Notes: generated from the letters alone by a model not told the origin. A stretch of 18,005 nucleotides of DNA from Candidatus Atribacteria bacterium (GCA_026390275.1 JAPLGF010000129.1:1-18005), one strand, 5' to 3'; positions 1 to 6,469 are shown, counted from the first letter of the stretch. Numbers and translations: made by a program.

Positions 1-186
1 CTGGAGCGATCCGGTCCGGAGATCTTCAATACCGACCAGGGAGTACAGTTTACCAGTGAAGAATTCACTTCTACCCTGAAACAAGCTGGGTGTAGAATTA
101 GTATGGATGGGAAAGGAAGCAGGTTTACCCGGGAACGAGACAAAAATAACTTAACGGTGCCTGGCACCAAGTTATCAAGTTATTGA
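1..186 (+). pseudogene. IS3-family transposase (integrase core) fragment
   Basis: An open frame runs in from the window edge and stops at 184-186. The first 40 or so residues match the rve integrase core of IS3 OrfB proteins: they contain the NTDQGVQFTS motif with the second catalytic Asp, followed by the usual LKQAG and ISMDGKG segment. Family members continue from there to the third catalytic residue (Glu), but here the match ends near position 121 and the frame runs into the repeat at 146, which supplies the stop. The product would lack the catalytic Glu and is dead. The start is off the window. Confidence 0.75.
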
Positions 187-188
187 TT
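146..188 (+). repeat. GGTGCCTGGCACC repeat, copy R1
   Basis: Exact core at 156-168 inside the extended form ATAACTTAAC-core-AAGTTATC-AAGTTATTGATT. It terminates the IS3 transposase frame and borders the PepD scrap. Confidence 0.9.
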
Positions 189-189
189 C

Positions 190-277
190 AACCGTTCTCG
201 ACATAGGCATTGATGGGGTCGGTCTCAAAATTGTGGGTGGAAGCGGGCGTCTTCTGCGGCACCATATCCATGTGTAA
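190..277 (-). pseudogene. PepD-like aminoacyl-histidine dipeptidase (M20) scrap
   Basis: On the minus strand about 28 codons read HMDMVPQK at the start and then a HNFETDPI-type segment ending YVENG. This is the metal-binding region of PepD/M20 dipeptidases, where HxDMVPQK is followed by a DF..DPI..Y motif; the first His and the Asp are zinc ligands in the family. The match is bounded on both sides by repeats R1 and R2 and by stop codons (TTA reading into the repeat on one side, TGA on the other). It is only a fragment of a protein of roughly 480 residues and has no start or end of its own. Confidence 0.6.
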
Positions 278-279
278 GG

Positions 280-311
280 AATAACTTAACGGTGCCTGGC
301 ACCAAGTTATC
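280..311 (+). repeat. GGTGCCTGGCACC repeat, copy R2
   Basis: Core at 291-303 in the form ATAACTTAAC-core-AAGTTATC; the second AAGTTATT tail unit is missing. It separates the PepD scrap from the IS3 right end. Confidence 0.9.
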
Positions 312-376
312 TTAAATGACTGTCCAGTTTTCGGGGCACAGTATACCTTGAGGGGCATCTGAGGAGGATTTTTTGA

Positions 377-622
377 TTAGTATAGTCTCTTGGAAACATC
401 CAGAATGGTGATTCCTACGAGTTCTTCGTCCCGATATCGGAGGAGCACTCCATCTTCCAGCATCTCCGAATCGGTGGCTTTTTGCGGTTTCTTAAGGCTG
501 ATGTAGAGGACGTCAGCTTCCCGGTCGTAGTCGAGAATCATTTTCGTCTCTGATGTTCTGACAAAATGAGAGGAGAGTTCGTAGATTTCTTTTAAAGTTT
601 TCTCTACTTTTGTTGTTGCCAT
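377..622 (-). CDS. DUF2283 family protein, putative antitoxin
   Basis: 81 residues. Residues 27-80 contain the DUF2283 pattern: DYDREADVLYISL, then a run ending in DGVLLRY and a VGITILD segment. DUF2283 proteins are small, of unknown activity, and often sit beside small genes thought to be toxins. The start at 622 is backed by a Shine-Dalgarno AGAGGTG five bases upstream. The gene overlaps the end of the upstream gene (604-912) by 19 bases, so the two are very likely co-translated as a two-gene unit. The N-terminal 26 residues look helical. Role as antitoxin is inferred from size and arrangement only. Confidence 0.75.
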   Translation of the reverse strand: MATTKVEKTLKEIYELSSHFVRTSETKMILDYDREADVLYISLKKPQKATDSEMLEDGVLLRYRDEELVGITILDVSKRLY

Positions 623-912
623 ACGATCACCTCTCTTTCCAGCTTCAATTTACTTGTAAGATACGCTGTAATGATAAAACCGTCTTGACCACTCGTTTCC
701 CGATAGACCACCGCCAGGTACTTACTGCTTTCTTCTATGCGGAGAGCAATCAAGGCTCCGCCGTAACCCTGGAGGACACAGTCCGGAGACTCGATCACAT
801 CCAGAACCTCATCGAAATAACCAGCCACTTCATCGTAGTTTTCGATGATATGAATCCATCGCTCATCAGTAAGCCGAATCCGTACCCCATTGACTGACAA
901 TGCCGTTTCCAT
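604..912 (-). CDS. Small conserved protein, candidate toxin paired with DUF2283
   Basis: 102 residues. The pattern RLTDERWIHIIENYDEV, then VLQGYGGALIALR, KYLAVVYRE and DGFIITAYLTSKL, is one I recognise from a widespread family of about 90-100 residues in bacteria with many TA loci. The tail resembles the RelE/BECR-type RNase fold often met in toxins (beta strands with YRE and FIITAYLT), but I cannot confirm that fold here. It lies directly upstream of and overlaps the DUF2283 gene. No clear Shine-Dalgarno precedes ATG 912; a later GTG or TTG start is possible. A TATACT box at 970-975 (minus strand) could be its -10, with a weak -35. Confidence 0.6.
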   Translation of the reverse strand: METALSVNGVRIRLTDERWIHIIENYDEVAGYFDEVLDVIESPDCVLQGYGGALIALRIEESSKYLAVVYRETSGQDGFIITAYLTSKLKLEREVIVWQQQK

Positions 913-1010
913 GATTGGAATGTCCAGATGGTTTTATGATTTGAACTGGTTTTTACGGATAACATTTTCAGTATACCCTATTTTGCTGGAATTTATAAAC
1001 GGGAGAAACA

Positions 1011-1052
1011 AACTTAACGGTGCCTGGCACCAAGTTATCAAGTTATTAAGTT
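1011..1052 (+). repeat. GGTGCCTGGCACC repeat, copy R3
   Basis: Core at 1019-1031 with the full tail AAGTTATCAAGTTATTAAG. Read on the minus strand, its tail supplies the stop codon of the truncated membrane protein gene beside it. Confidence 0.9.
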
Positions 1053-1325
1053 AACACCGAACAGCTTGGCGAAGGGGTAGGCTACGAAGAAGAAGACCGG
1101 CGGGACCTCGATCGGGGAGAGCCCGCCCGACCAGCCCTGCTCAGACATCTCCCGTAGTTGGTAGGCGTAGAAGCCCTCATCAGTGCCGTTGATGTACTCG
1201 GTACCGGAGGTCAGGGCCAATTGCGCGGTGGAAGCGGCTGCCAGGAGGAGACAGAGACAGATCCAACTTGCCCTCCGACGATTTCTGACAATAGTGCGCC
1301 ACGCATTTTCCAACATCTGGTTCAC
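1038..1325 (-). pseudogene. N-terminus of a membrane protein, truncated by repeat R3
   Basis: The first 90 or so residues of a polytopic membrane protein: a basic N-terminus (NRRRASW), one hydrophobic helix (about residues 20-41), an acidic loop with TDEGFYAYQLREM, then the start of a second helix (VPPVFFFVAYPFAKLFG). A DE motif in the first periplasmic loop followed by Y is typical of GT39/ArnT-like or related lipid-sugar transferases, so a glycosyltransferase is my best guess. The frame runs into the repeat at 1052 and stops at 1038, so everything after the second helix is lost. It diverges from the lipoprotein gene at 1421. Confidence 0.5.
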
Positions 1326-1420
1326 TTACCTGGAGAAGATGATAGCAGAGCATAGGGTGGGAAAGCGGAAAGAAATAGCGTACACTAATATCGATGTTCA
1401 GTTACGCGAAGGAGGGCAAA

Positions 1421-2845
1421 ATGAGAATCGCGATGAACGCAAAGAACGGTATCCTTGTTGGGATACTCGTGCTGATGCTCACTGGGGTTGCAGCCTGTTC
1501 CTCGCAGGTTGTAATGCCGACTGCCAGTCCCGAGGAGACGCAGTCGATCGCCGAGGAGGCGTACATCTTCGCCTACCCGATGCTGGAGAACTATCGGACG
1601 ATGTACATCCAGTCCATTTCCCCCACCTCTCCCACCTATAGAGGGCCCTTCAACCGGTTCATCCACAGCACCGTCCTGCTGGGGCCGCAGTTCAAGGACG
1701 TGGTCCGCCCGAACAACGACACGCTCTATTCCTCCGCCTGGCTGGACCTGTGGGCGGAGCCAATCGTGATCAGTGTTCCCGCCATCACGGACCGCTACTA
1801 CAGCTTTCAGTTGGTGGATCTGTACACCTACAACTTCGCCTACATCGGCACCCGGGCGACAGGCACGGCCGCGGGCAGCTACCTGGTCGCAGGGCCGTCC
1901 TGGCAGGGGGATAAACCGTCCGGTGTGGATGCCGTGTTCCGCTCGGAGGGGAATTTCGTCTATTGCATTGTGTGCACGGCGGTCGACGGCCAGGAAGATG
2001 TGCCGAACGTGAAGGCGATTCAGCAGCAATACCGGCTGCAGCCATTGAGCGCCTTTTTTAGTCAGCCTGCACCGACCGGCACTGCGCCTGGCAGCTTTTC
2101 AGCCTACGATCAAGCCAAAGCGGAATCAGCCGATTTCATTGCGTACTTCAACTTCCTCCTGGGACAACTGGTCGTTGATCCCTCTGAAAAGGACCTGATC
2201 GCCAAGTTCGGTCAGATCGGGGTCGGTCCCAATCGCCCCTTCGACGCCTCCTCCCTCGACGCTCAGACGCAAAGCGCGATCAGTGACGGCGTCGTCTCGG
2301 CTTGGGCGAAGATCAAGGCGGAATCCGCTCAGGTGGGAGAGCAGAAGAACGGCTGGAACCTGGCACCGCGGATCTTTGGCGATCGAGAGCAGATGCAGGG
2401 GCAATACCTGACCCGGGCCGCTGCGGCCCACTTGGGACTGTACGGGAACAATCTGGAAGAAGCGTATTACCTGAGCTCCAATCGGGATGCCGATGGTGAT
2501 CCTCTGGATACCTCCAAGCAAAACTATGCGCTCACCTTCGCTAAGGACCAGATCCCGGCAGTGAATGCCTTCTGGTCGCTCACCATGTACAGCCTGCCCG
2601 GCCAATTGATGGTGGAGAACCCGATCCAGCGCTACTCGATCGGTGACCGGACAAAAGGCTTGCTGCGTGGTGCGGACAGATCATTGGTGATTTATTTCCA
2701 GCATGATTCCCCGGGTGTAGACAAGGAATCGAACTGGCTTCCGGCACCCGACGGCGCCTTCTCGGTGACGATGCGAATGTACCTGCCTCAAACAAAGGAG
2801 CTCGATCCTTTGTATGCCCCTCCCGGCATCCAGAAGCGAGAATGA
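1421..2845 (+). CDS. DUF1254/DUF1214 domain lipoprotein
   Basis: 474 residues from ATG 1421, chosen over ATG 1394 because AAGGAGGG lies at 1409-1416, five bases before it. A lipoprotein signal peptide ends in VAAC, with Cys26 as the lipidated residue. The body has DUF1254 (about residues 40-170: EEAYIFAYPMLENY, RPNNDTLYSSAWLDL, DRYYSFQLVDLYT) and a C-terminal DUF1214 (about 355-470: YALTFAKDQIPAVNAFWSLT, YSIGDRTKGL, NWLPAPDG). Both domains look complete and end with the usual LYLPQ..-like YLPQ segment. Function of this family is unknown; members are exported and common in proteobacteria and environmental taxa. Codon use is visibly more GC-rich than the TA genes around it, which suggests a different origin. 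Confidence 0.88.
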   Translation: MRIAMNAKNGILVGILVLMLTGVAACSSQVVMPTASPEETQSIAEEAYIFAYPMLENYRTMYIQSISPTSPTYRGPFNRFIHSTVLLGPQFKDVVRPNNDTLYSSAWLDLWAEPIVISVPAITDRYYSFQLVDLYTYNFAYIGTRATGTAAGSYLVAGPSWQGDKPSGVDAVFRSEGNFVYCIVCTAVDGQEDVPNVKAIQQQYRLQPLSAFFSQPAPTGTAPGSFSAYDQAKAESADFIAYFNFLLGQLVVDPSEKDLIAKFGQIGVGPNRPFDASSLDAQTQSAISDGVVSAWAKIKAESAQVGEQKNGWNLAPRIFGDREQMQGQYLTRAAAAHLGLYGNNLEEAYYLSSNRDADGDPLDTSKQNYALTFAKDQIPAVNAFWSLTMYSLPGQLMVENPIQRYSIGDRTKGLLRGADRSLVIYFQHDSPGVDKESNWLPAPDGAFSVTMRMYLPQTKELDPLYAPPGIQKRE

Positions 2846-2879
2846 GGGAGCGGGGCAACTCGTGATGGGCAAACCAGCG

Positions 2880-2910
2880 CAGGTTTCCGGTGCCTGGCAC
2901 TCAGTTATTA
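2880..2910 (+). repeat. GGTGCCTGGCAC repeat, copy R4 (CAGGTTTCC subtype)
   Basis: Core at 2889-2900 preceded by CAGGTTTCC instead of CTTAAC and followed by TCAGTTATTA. The same left arm occurs in copy R17, so this is a distinct subtype. It lies just downstream of the DUF1254 gene. Confidence 0.85.
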
Positions 2911-2976
2911 CGGGCATAACGAGTAAAGGGGCGGGATAGATAAAAAAAGAAGGCATAAACTAAAATGGGGAGGGAA

Positions 2977-3189
2977 TCAAAGGTTTTCTAAATCTTCTTT
3001 GTGAATCCCCGCCTGCCTTAGAATGGTGTAAAAGGTACCCTTGGGTAGGTCTTTTTTATGCAGGGGAACCACAACTCTTCTTCTTGACTCTGAGTGATAG
3101 TAGATATGGTGGCTTCCTCTTGTTCGATGGAGGACGAAGCCTTTCTTCTCAAGGATTCTTATGATTTCCGAAGGTTTAAAATTAGCCAC
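2977..3189 (-). CDS. hicA: HicA-type mRNA interferase toxin (pair 1)
   Basis: 70 residues matching the HicA/YcfA fold: PSEIIRILEKKGFVLHRTRGSHHIYYH, then VVVPLHKKDLPKGTFYTILRQAGI. The His of GSHH is the catalytic residue in the family, which cleaves mRNA. The GTG start (3187-3189) follows the hicB stop TAG with no gap, so translation is coupled. Complete in length. The order antitoxin then toxin is the reverse of the E. coli hicAB order but common elsewhere. Confidence 0.9.
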   Translation of the reverse strand: MANFKPSEIIRILEKKGFVLHRTRGSHHIYYHSESRRRVVVPLHKKDLPKGTFYTILRQAGIHKEDLENL

Positions 3190-3426
3190 CTATAAATCCT
3201 CTCTCTGTAAACTGAGAGTGTACTCCAGGGTTGCTTCATCAGTAGGTATTTCTTCTCCTTCAGCCATAAGGCTATCGAGGTAGAGCTCGATGGCTTCCCT
3301 TGCCATTGCAAGAGCTTCTTCAGGGGTTTCCCCATAGGTAACGCATCCAGGGAGGGAAGTTACAATAACTGTGAATCCTCCTTCCTTTTCCTTTCGGAGC
3401 AGAACTCGATAATTTAACACTCTCAT
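3190..3426 (-). CDS. hicB: HicB-type antitoxin (pair 1)
   Basis: About 78 residues with the HicB partial RNase-H fold: YRVLLRKEKEGGFTVIVTSLPGCVTYGET, then EEALAMAREAIELYLDSL. The ATG at 3424-3426 is chosen over the upstream GTG at 3435 because AGAGGTG ends five bases before it. No separate DNA-binding domain follows, so this is the short form. TATAAT-like boxes lie 20-35 bases upstream on the minus strand, without a clear -35. Confidence 0.9.
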   Translation of the reverse strand: MRVLNYRVLLRKEKEGGFTVIVTSLPGCVTYGETPEEALAMAREAIELYLDSLMAEGEEIPTDEATLEYTLSLQREDL

Positions 3427-3481
3427 TGGTTTCACCTCTTGTGTGGATTATAGGATTATAGCATATAGCAAACTTGCAGGA

Positions 3482-3524
3482 AAACTTGATGGTGCCTGGC
3501 ACCAAGTTATCAAGTTATTAAGTT
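3482..3524 (+). repeat. GGTGCCTGGCACC repeat, copy R5
   Basis: Core at 3491-3503, left arm AACTTGAT, full tail AAGTTATCAAGTTATTAAG. It cuts the 3' end of the Rpn fragment on the minus strand. Confidence 0.9.
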
Positions 3525-3711
3525 TTATCTTCACATTTACCTGGTAGACCAGATCCGCTTCTTTCTCCCGGAAGTCGGAGAGGATATAGGACTTATCGAT
3601 CCGGGTGAGACTCTGCTCATCAATCTGGTTCACCCATCCCTTCCTGACAAAGCACTGCAGGAGTTCCAGAAACACCGGATGACATAGATCTCCCCGTATT
3701 CCTTTTTACTA
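3525..3711 (-). pseudogene. N-terminal fragment of an Rpn-family (PD-(D/E)XK) nuclease/transposase
   Basis: Reads CHPVFLELLQCFVRKGW, then DEQSLTRIDKSYILSDF and EKEADLVYQVNVK, a pattern I know from the start of Rpn/YhgA-like proteins, where it leads into the catalytic strand of the nuclease fold. The match stops at the repeat R5 boundary near 3524 and the frame runs on into repeat sequence. At the 5' side KEYGEI lies in one frame and CHPVFLELL in the next, so there is also a small frameshift near 3684. The gene has no intact start and has lost about four fifths of its length. Confidence 0.6.
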
Positions 3712-3756
3712 TTATATCTAAAGAAGGGGAGGGGGTAAAGGAGTGGCTGGGTAGGG

Positions 3757-3800
3757 AATAACTTAACGGTGCCTGGCACCAAGTTATCAAGTTATTGATT
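3757..3800 (+). repeat. GGTGCCTGGCACC repeat, copy R6, 5' flank of RAYT
   Basis: Core at 3768-3780 with ATAACTTAAC to the left and AAGTTATCAAGTTATTGATT to the right; nearly identical to R1. Its last six bases form the -35 box of the transposase promoter. Confidence 0.92.
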
Positions 3801-3823
3801 TGATCTACGCCTCCTGGTATTAT
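3795..3823 (+). promoter_or_regulatory. RAYT promoter using the repeat tail as -35
   Basis: TTGATT at 3795-3800, a spacer of exactly 17 bases, TATTAT at 3818-3823. The start of transcription would fall near 3830, then AGGAGG at 3840-3845 and the TTG start at 3854. The -35 lies inside copy R6. Confidence 0.6.
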
Positions 3824-3853
3824 GGATTAACCGGTTATTAGGAGGCATAATTT

Positions 3854-4702
3854 TTGGGGAGAAATCCACGTATTGAATACGATGGAGGGATTTACCACGT
3901 CATTTCTCGAGGGAATAATCGGGAGTACATCTTCAAGGGGTCACTCGATAAGCAATTTTTTATTGATCAGCTGAAAGAACAAAAAAATCCTCTGGGTTTT
4001 AAGCTTTTTGGCTATGTCTTCATGGATAATCATTACCATCTTCTCCTGCAAACCACCAATAAACCCCTTCACACCATCATGCACAAATTGAACAGTAAAT
4101 ACAGTAAATATTTTAACAAACAACACTCGAGATCCGGACATGTCTTTGAAGGAAGATACAAAGCGATATTGGTCCTGGATGAGAGATATCTCTTTGAATT
4201 GGTTCGTTATCTCCATCAAAATCCGGTTCAGGCGAAGATGTGTTCCACAGTTAATGAGTATCCCTGGAGCAGTGATGTCTTTTACCGAAACAACGATGAG
4301 AGCCTGGTTGATATTGGTCTGGTACTCGATATTCTTTCAAAAGTAAGGTCGGTGGCGATCAAGATGTATATCCAGTGTATCGATCAGGTCTCAGACGATA
4401 CCGTCAATTACGAAACGGCCATCGCGATTGGGGATGACGAAGCTGAGCCGGTAAGCAGTCCTTCCAGGGAAAAATGCGATGTGAGAAGAACCCTTGCTGA
4501 GCTATTACTTCTATCCGGAGCAAATCCCCAGGATGTCCTTCTCTTAAAACAGGGATCAAAAAAGAGGTGTCTGACTCCCTACAAAATCAAATTTATTCAA
4601 TCTTCGATGGAAGAGAAGTATACTCTCAGTGAGATCGGTCGAGTTATTGGGATTTCGGGTCAAGCTGCCTATGATTTGGTAATGCGATACCAATTAAAGT
4701 AA
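3854..4702 (+). CDS. REP-associated tyrosine transposase (RAYT, Y1/HUH family)
   Basis: 282 residues, TTG start eight bases after AGGAGG. The N-terminus NPRIEYDGGIYHVISRGNN and the HUH motif H60-Y61-H62 in MDNHYHLLL mark a Y1 transposase; Tyr119 in VRYLHQNPVQA is the expected nucleophile for cutting single-stranded DNA at hairpins. RSGHVFEGRYKAIL between them is also typical. From about residue 205 there is an extra C-terminal helix-turn-helix-like region (RRTLAELLLLSGA, LSEIGRVIGISGQAAYDLV). The gene appears complete. It is flanked by repeat R6 upstream and degenerate R7 downstream, the arrangement expected for a RAYT that mobilises its own REP sequences. RAYTs are often single-copy, domesticated genes; whether this one is active cannot be told. 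Confidence 0.92.
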   Translation: MGRNPRIEYDGGIYHVISRGNNREYIFKGSLDKQFFIDQLKEQKNPLGFKLFGYVFMDNHYHLLLQTTNKPLHTIMHKLNSKYSKYFNKQHSRSGHVFEGRYKAILVLDERYLFELVRYLHQNPVQAKMCSTVNEYPWSSDVFYRNNDESLVDIGLVLDILSKVRSVAIKMYIQCIDQVSDDTVNYETAIAIGDDEAEPVSSPSREKCDVRRTLAELLLLSGANPQDVLLLKQGSKKRCLTPYKIKFIQSSMEEKYTLSEIGRVIGISGQAAYDLVMRYQLK

Positions 4703-4703
4703 A

Positions 4704-4722
4704 GGCACCTGTCACCCAAGAG
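4704..4722 (+). repeat. Degenerate repeat R7, 3' flank of RAYT
   Basis: GGCACCTGTCACCC follows the RAYT stop codon by one base. It is a decayed form of the core; an equivalent (R13) follows the RAYT relic at the same distance, so it belongs to the transposase unit. Confidence 0.6.
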
Positions 4723-4744
4723 ATATCTTTATTAGCGGTTGATT

Positions 4745-4955
4745 TTACTTTTTTGCCATCAAATTGACATACTCTCGAGGGTTTACAATATTGAAGGATT
4801 CAAACTGATTTTTCAAAATGAGTGAATCTTTATCACCGGTTATCAGAAACTGAGCTTCCACCTCCAATGTCACTGCTATATACACGTTATCAACTTTGTC
4901 TCGGGAGTAAGGTTGGGCCTGAGAGGGGTGATGAGGCTGGCTCTCTGTTAGAAAC
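4745..4955 (-). pseudogene. PIN-domain toxin, C-terminal fragment
   Basis: Reads ESQPHHPSQAQPYSRDKVDNVYIAV, then EAQFLITGDKDSL and FNIVNPREYVNLM, the second half of a PilT N-terminal (PIN) RNase: D in RDKVDN and D in TGDKD are the late acidic metal ligands. The stop at 4745 looks natural. The 5' half is absent; upstream the frame runs into repeat R8, whose sequence gives the artefactual start. The first PIN acidic residue is therefore lost and the product should be inactive. A related N-terminal half lies at 9662-9958. Confidence 0.7.
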
Positions 4956-4988
4956 TTAATGGTGCCTGGCACTCAGTTAAGTTATTGA
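4953..4988 (+). repeat. GGTGCCTGGCAC repeat, copy R8
   Basis: Core at 4961-4972, left arm AACTTAAT, right arm TCAGTTAAGTTATTGA. It cuts the PIN fragment at its 5' side. Confidence 0.88.
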
Positions 4989-5168
4989 ATGGCGGAAATT
5001 TTTCCGACTTTACCATAATTACCTTAAATATAGCTCAACCATAGGGATGACGGAAAATGCTAAAGTGCTCCATTCATTATTGCTGGTTTATATTTCAGAC
5101 CAGCAAAGAAAGATTTGAAGGACGAAATGAAACTTGGAGTAAAATAAGTATTTTTCGAGTAATATTGA
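4989..5168. other. Non-coding stretch, no gene seen
   Basis: AT-rich, no credible reading frame. It holds a 12-base palindrome GGAAATTTTTCC (near 4995) and a hairpin with arms GCTGGT and ACCAGC (near 5081-5103) that lacks a T tract and is not a convincing terminator. Confidence 0.4.
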
Positions 5169-5190
5169 GGTGCCTGGCATGAAATTATTA
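5169..5190 (+). repeat. Degenerate repeat R9
   Basis: GGTGCCTGGCATGAAATTATTA. One mismatch in the core and a changed right arm. Its final TTA is, on the other strand, the TAA stop of hicA pair 2. Confidence 0.75.
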
Positions 5191-5436
5191 CAAAAGGTTA
5201 AGTCGCTTAAGATCTTCCGCAGTCCATCTTGCCTGATTTTCTATCATCTTTTTTAAAGTTTTGGGAGGGAAGGTATCTCCCGGGTGATGGAAGGAAAGGG
5301 TTATCCTTCTTCCATCAGGGTGATAATAGCGTTGGTGACTTCCTCTTTGATTTCTAAGATAAAATCCATCCTTAGAAAGAGCGCTGATTATCTCCCGAGC
5401 GGTTAGGTTCCGGAGTTGGCTAAAATCGATGATCAT
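5188..5436 (-). CDS. hicA: HicA-type mRNA interferase toxin (pair 2)
   Basis: 82 residues. TAREIISALSKDGFYLRNQRGSHQRYYH, then ITLSFHHPGDTFPPKTLKKMIENQ; the His of RGSHQ is the expected catalytic residue. It begins one base after the hicB stop (TAA, then A, then ATG), so translation is coupled. The last codons abut repeat R9, which provides the stop, so the C-terminal few residues may differ from the ancestral ones. Only distantly similar to the pair 1 toxin, so it is not a recent duplicate. Confidence 0.88.
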   Translation of the reverse strand: MIIDFSQLRNLTAREIISALSKDGFYLRNQRGSHQRYYHPDGRRITLSFHHPGDTFPPKTLKKMIENQARWTAEDLKRLNLL

Positions 5437-5437
5437 T

Positions 5438-5683
5438 TTAAATGGTTACTACTGCTCGGGGTTCGGGAAAAACTTCTACTTCTTCCTGGGGTTCTTTAGG
5501 AATAGGGAGGTTGTCTTCTTTCAGTTCTTCAACAACCATTTCCACCACTTCTTGAATATTTTTTAGAGCTTCTTCTTGGGTATAACCCCAGGTGATAGCA
5601 CCATATCGCTCTAAAATAGGACAATAAGCGTGCCACCTTTCCCCATCGGGTTCAATGACTACCTTAAAAATATAAGTTTTCAT
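5438..5683 (-). CDS. hicB: HicB-type antitoxin (pair 2)
   Basis: 81 residues: YIFKVVIEPDGERWHAYCPIL, then GYTQEEALKNIQEVVEMVVEEL, the HicB fold with the family pattern of a partial RNase-H domain and no added DNA-binding domain. The ATG at 5683 is preceded by GAGG close by and GGAGG further up. The promoter at 5714-5742 on the same strand is near consensus, so the pair is expected to be well transcribed. Acidic C-terminal tail (EEVEVFPEP). Confidence 0.88.
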   Translation of the reverse strand: MKTYIFKVVIEPDGERWHAYCPILERYGAITWGYTQEEALKNIQEVVEMVVEELKEDNLPIPKEPQEEVEVFPEPRAVVTI

Positions 5684-5713
5684 TCCTCATTAGCCTCCAC
5701 AAAACTTGACTTC

Positions 5714-5742
5714 AGTATAAGAAAACCCCTTTAACCTGTCAA
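5714..5742 (-). promoter_or_regulatory. Near-consensus sigma-70 promoter of hicBA pair 2
   Basis: On the minus strand TTGACA (5742-5737), a 17-base spacer, then TATACT (5719-5714). Transcription would start about 25 bases before the hicB ATG. Confidence 0.75.
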
Positions 5743-5778
5743 TATTTAGGTACTAAAAAAGGTTATTGGAAAGGTTAC

Positions 5779-5801
5779 CGGTACCTGCCATTAAGTTATT
5801 A
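5779..5801 (+). repeat. Degenerate repeat R10
   Basis: CGGTACCTGCCATTAAGTTATTA: core decayed (GGTACCTGCCAT), right arm AAGTTATTA intact. Confidence 0.55.
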
Positions 5802-6056
5802 TAAGTATTCATACATACTTTACCTCTCTAAATTCTAACTTCATTTAAAAAAGTCCTTCTGACCTGTCAATGGCTTAGATTCATGCATGGCGTGGTATAG
5901 TACTTGGTTTTTGGGGTATTATAAAATAAAAAGAAATAGAATTGTCTTTGATGGTGAGAAGTAATTGATATTCTAAATCAACCTTGATTTTTAAAGGAAT
6001 GTACTATTTACTATAAGGGGAGCGTGTTTTTGTAGAATTTTATAGGAGGAAACACC

Positions 6057-6212
6057 GTGAAAAGACATGAAAGGATTGAAATTAATCCGGAAATAATGTT
6101 TGGAAAGCCGGTGATAAAAGGAACCCGAATCACCGTAGAGCTTATCTTGCGGAAATTAGCCGGGGGGATGTCGCCTGAGGAGATCCTTCAAGATCATCCT
6201 CATTTAATATAG
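6057..6212 (+). pseudogene. DUF433 antitoxin, C-terminally truncated
   Basis: 51 residues from GTG 6057 with AGGAGG at 6044-6049. It reads EINPEIMFGKPVIKGTRITVE then LRKLAGGMSPEEILQDHPHL, the hallmark of DUF433 proteins, which are winged-helix antitoxins of VapB/PIN-type and related modules. Family members run on for about 20 more residues after HPHL (TLEDI...A..Y). Here HPHL is followed by Ile and a TAG stop. The next reading frame, a TumE toxin fragment, starts immediately after the TAG in the same frame. Confidence 0.75.
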
Positions 6213-6446
6213 ATGATAGATGAAAGTGAGTTTTGTAATAGAGAATATACTTCTGAGAGGGAGTATCTCTATTCGTACCATTGGCAGAATAAGGATGGGA
6301 AATTAAGAATTCGATGGGATAATGCTCCACACCATAAGGAAATAAAGACATTCCCACATCATAAACATTCTCCAGATCTGAAAGAAAGTACCGAAATAGG
6401 GTTAGAAGAAATCATGAGATTTATGGAAACGAAGATGAGCACTTAA
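6213..6446 (+). pseudogene. TumE-type (DUF6516) toxin, N-terminally truncated
   Basis: 77 residues. YLYSYHWQNKDGKLRIRWDN, then APHHKEIKTFPHHKH and a closing EEIMRFME helix, match the C-terminal two thirds of TumE-family toxins, which pair with TumA-type antitoxins. The normal N-terminal 30 or so residues are missing: the fragment begins in the middle of the family's LIDGS-type strand (here MIDES). The C-terminus runs into repeat R11, whose TAA ends it. Placed directly and in frame behind a truncated DUF433 gene, it looks like a deletion product that joined two TA genes. Confidence 0.7.
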
Positions 6447-6469
6447 CGGTGCCTGGCACTCAGTTATTA
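6441..6469 (+). repeat. GGTGCCTGGCAC repeat, copy R11
   Basis: ACTTAAC, core at 6448-6459, then TCAGTTATTA. It stops the TumE fragment on one side and abuts an ISL3 fragment on the other. Confidence 0.88.

Larger units (their letters stand above)
1..340 (+). mobile_element. IS3-family element relic, right end
   Basis: The left part encodes the end of an IS3-type DDE transposase. Positions 321-340 (TGTCCAGTTTTCGGGGCACA) read like the right terminal inverted repeat of IS3-family elements, whose ends commonly have the form TGT-CCCC-AAACTGGACA on the other strand. Between them lie two copies of the GGTGCCTGGCACC repeat and a scrap of an unrelated peptidase gene, so the element has been broken and invaded. 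The left end is outside the window. Assignment to IS3 rests on recalled family patterns; the boundary at 340 is inferred. Confidence 0.6.
5684..6056. other. Long intergenic region between hicBA pair 2 and the DUF433 gene
   Basis: No credible gene. It contains the hicBA promoter, degenerate repeat R10 and a second, weaker promoter-like block on the minus strand (TTGACA at 5870-5865, 17 bases, TAAATG at 5847-5842) that shares GACAGGT and the downstream CTTCA-complement with the first. The last 60 bases lead into the DUF433 Shine-Dalgarno. Confidence 0.5.

Noticed and set aside
1385..2029. 214-codon minus-strand open frame opposite the DUF1254 gene
   Set aside because: Low-complexity, arginine- and glycine-rich shadow of a GC-rich gene whose plus-strand product has strong domain matches.
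5081..5103. Hairpin GCTGGT...ACCAGC as a terminator
   Set aside because: Six-base stem, 11-base loop and no T tract.
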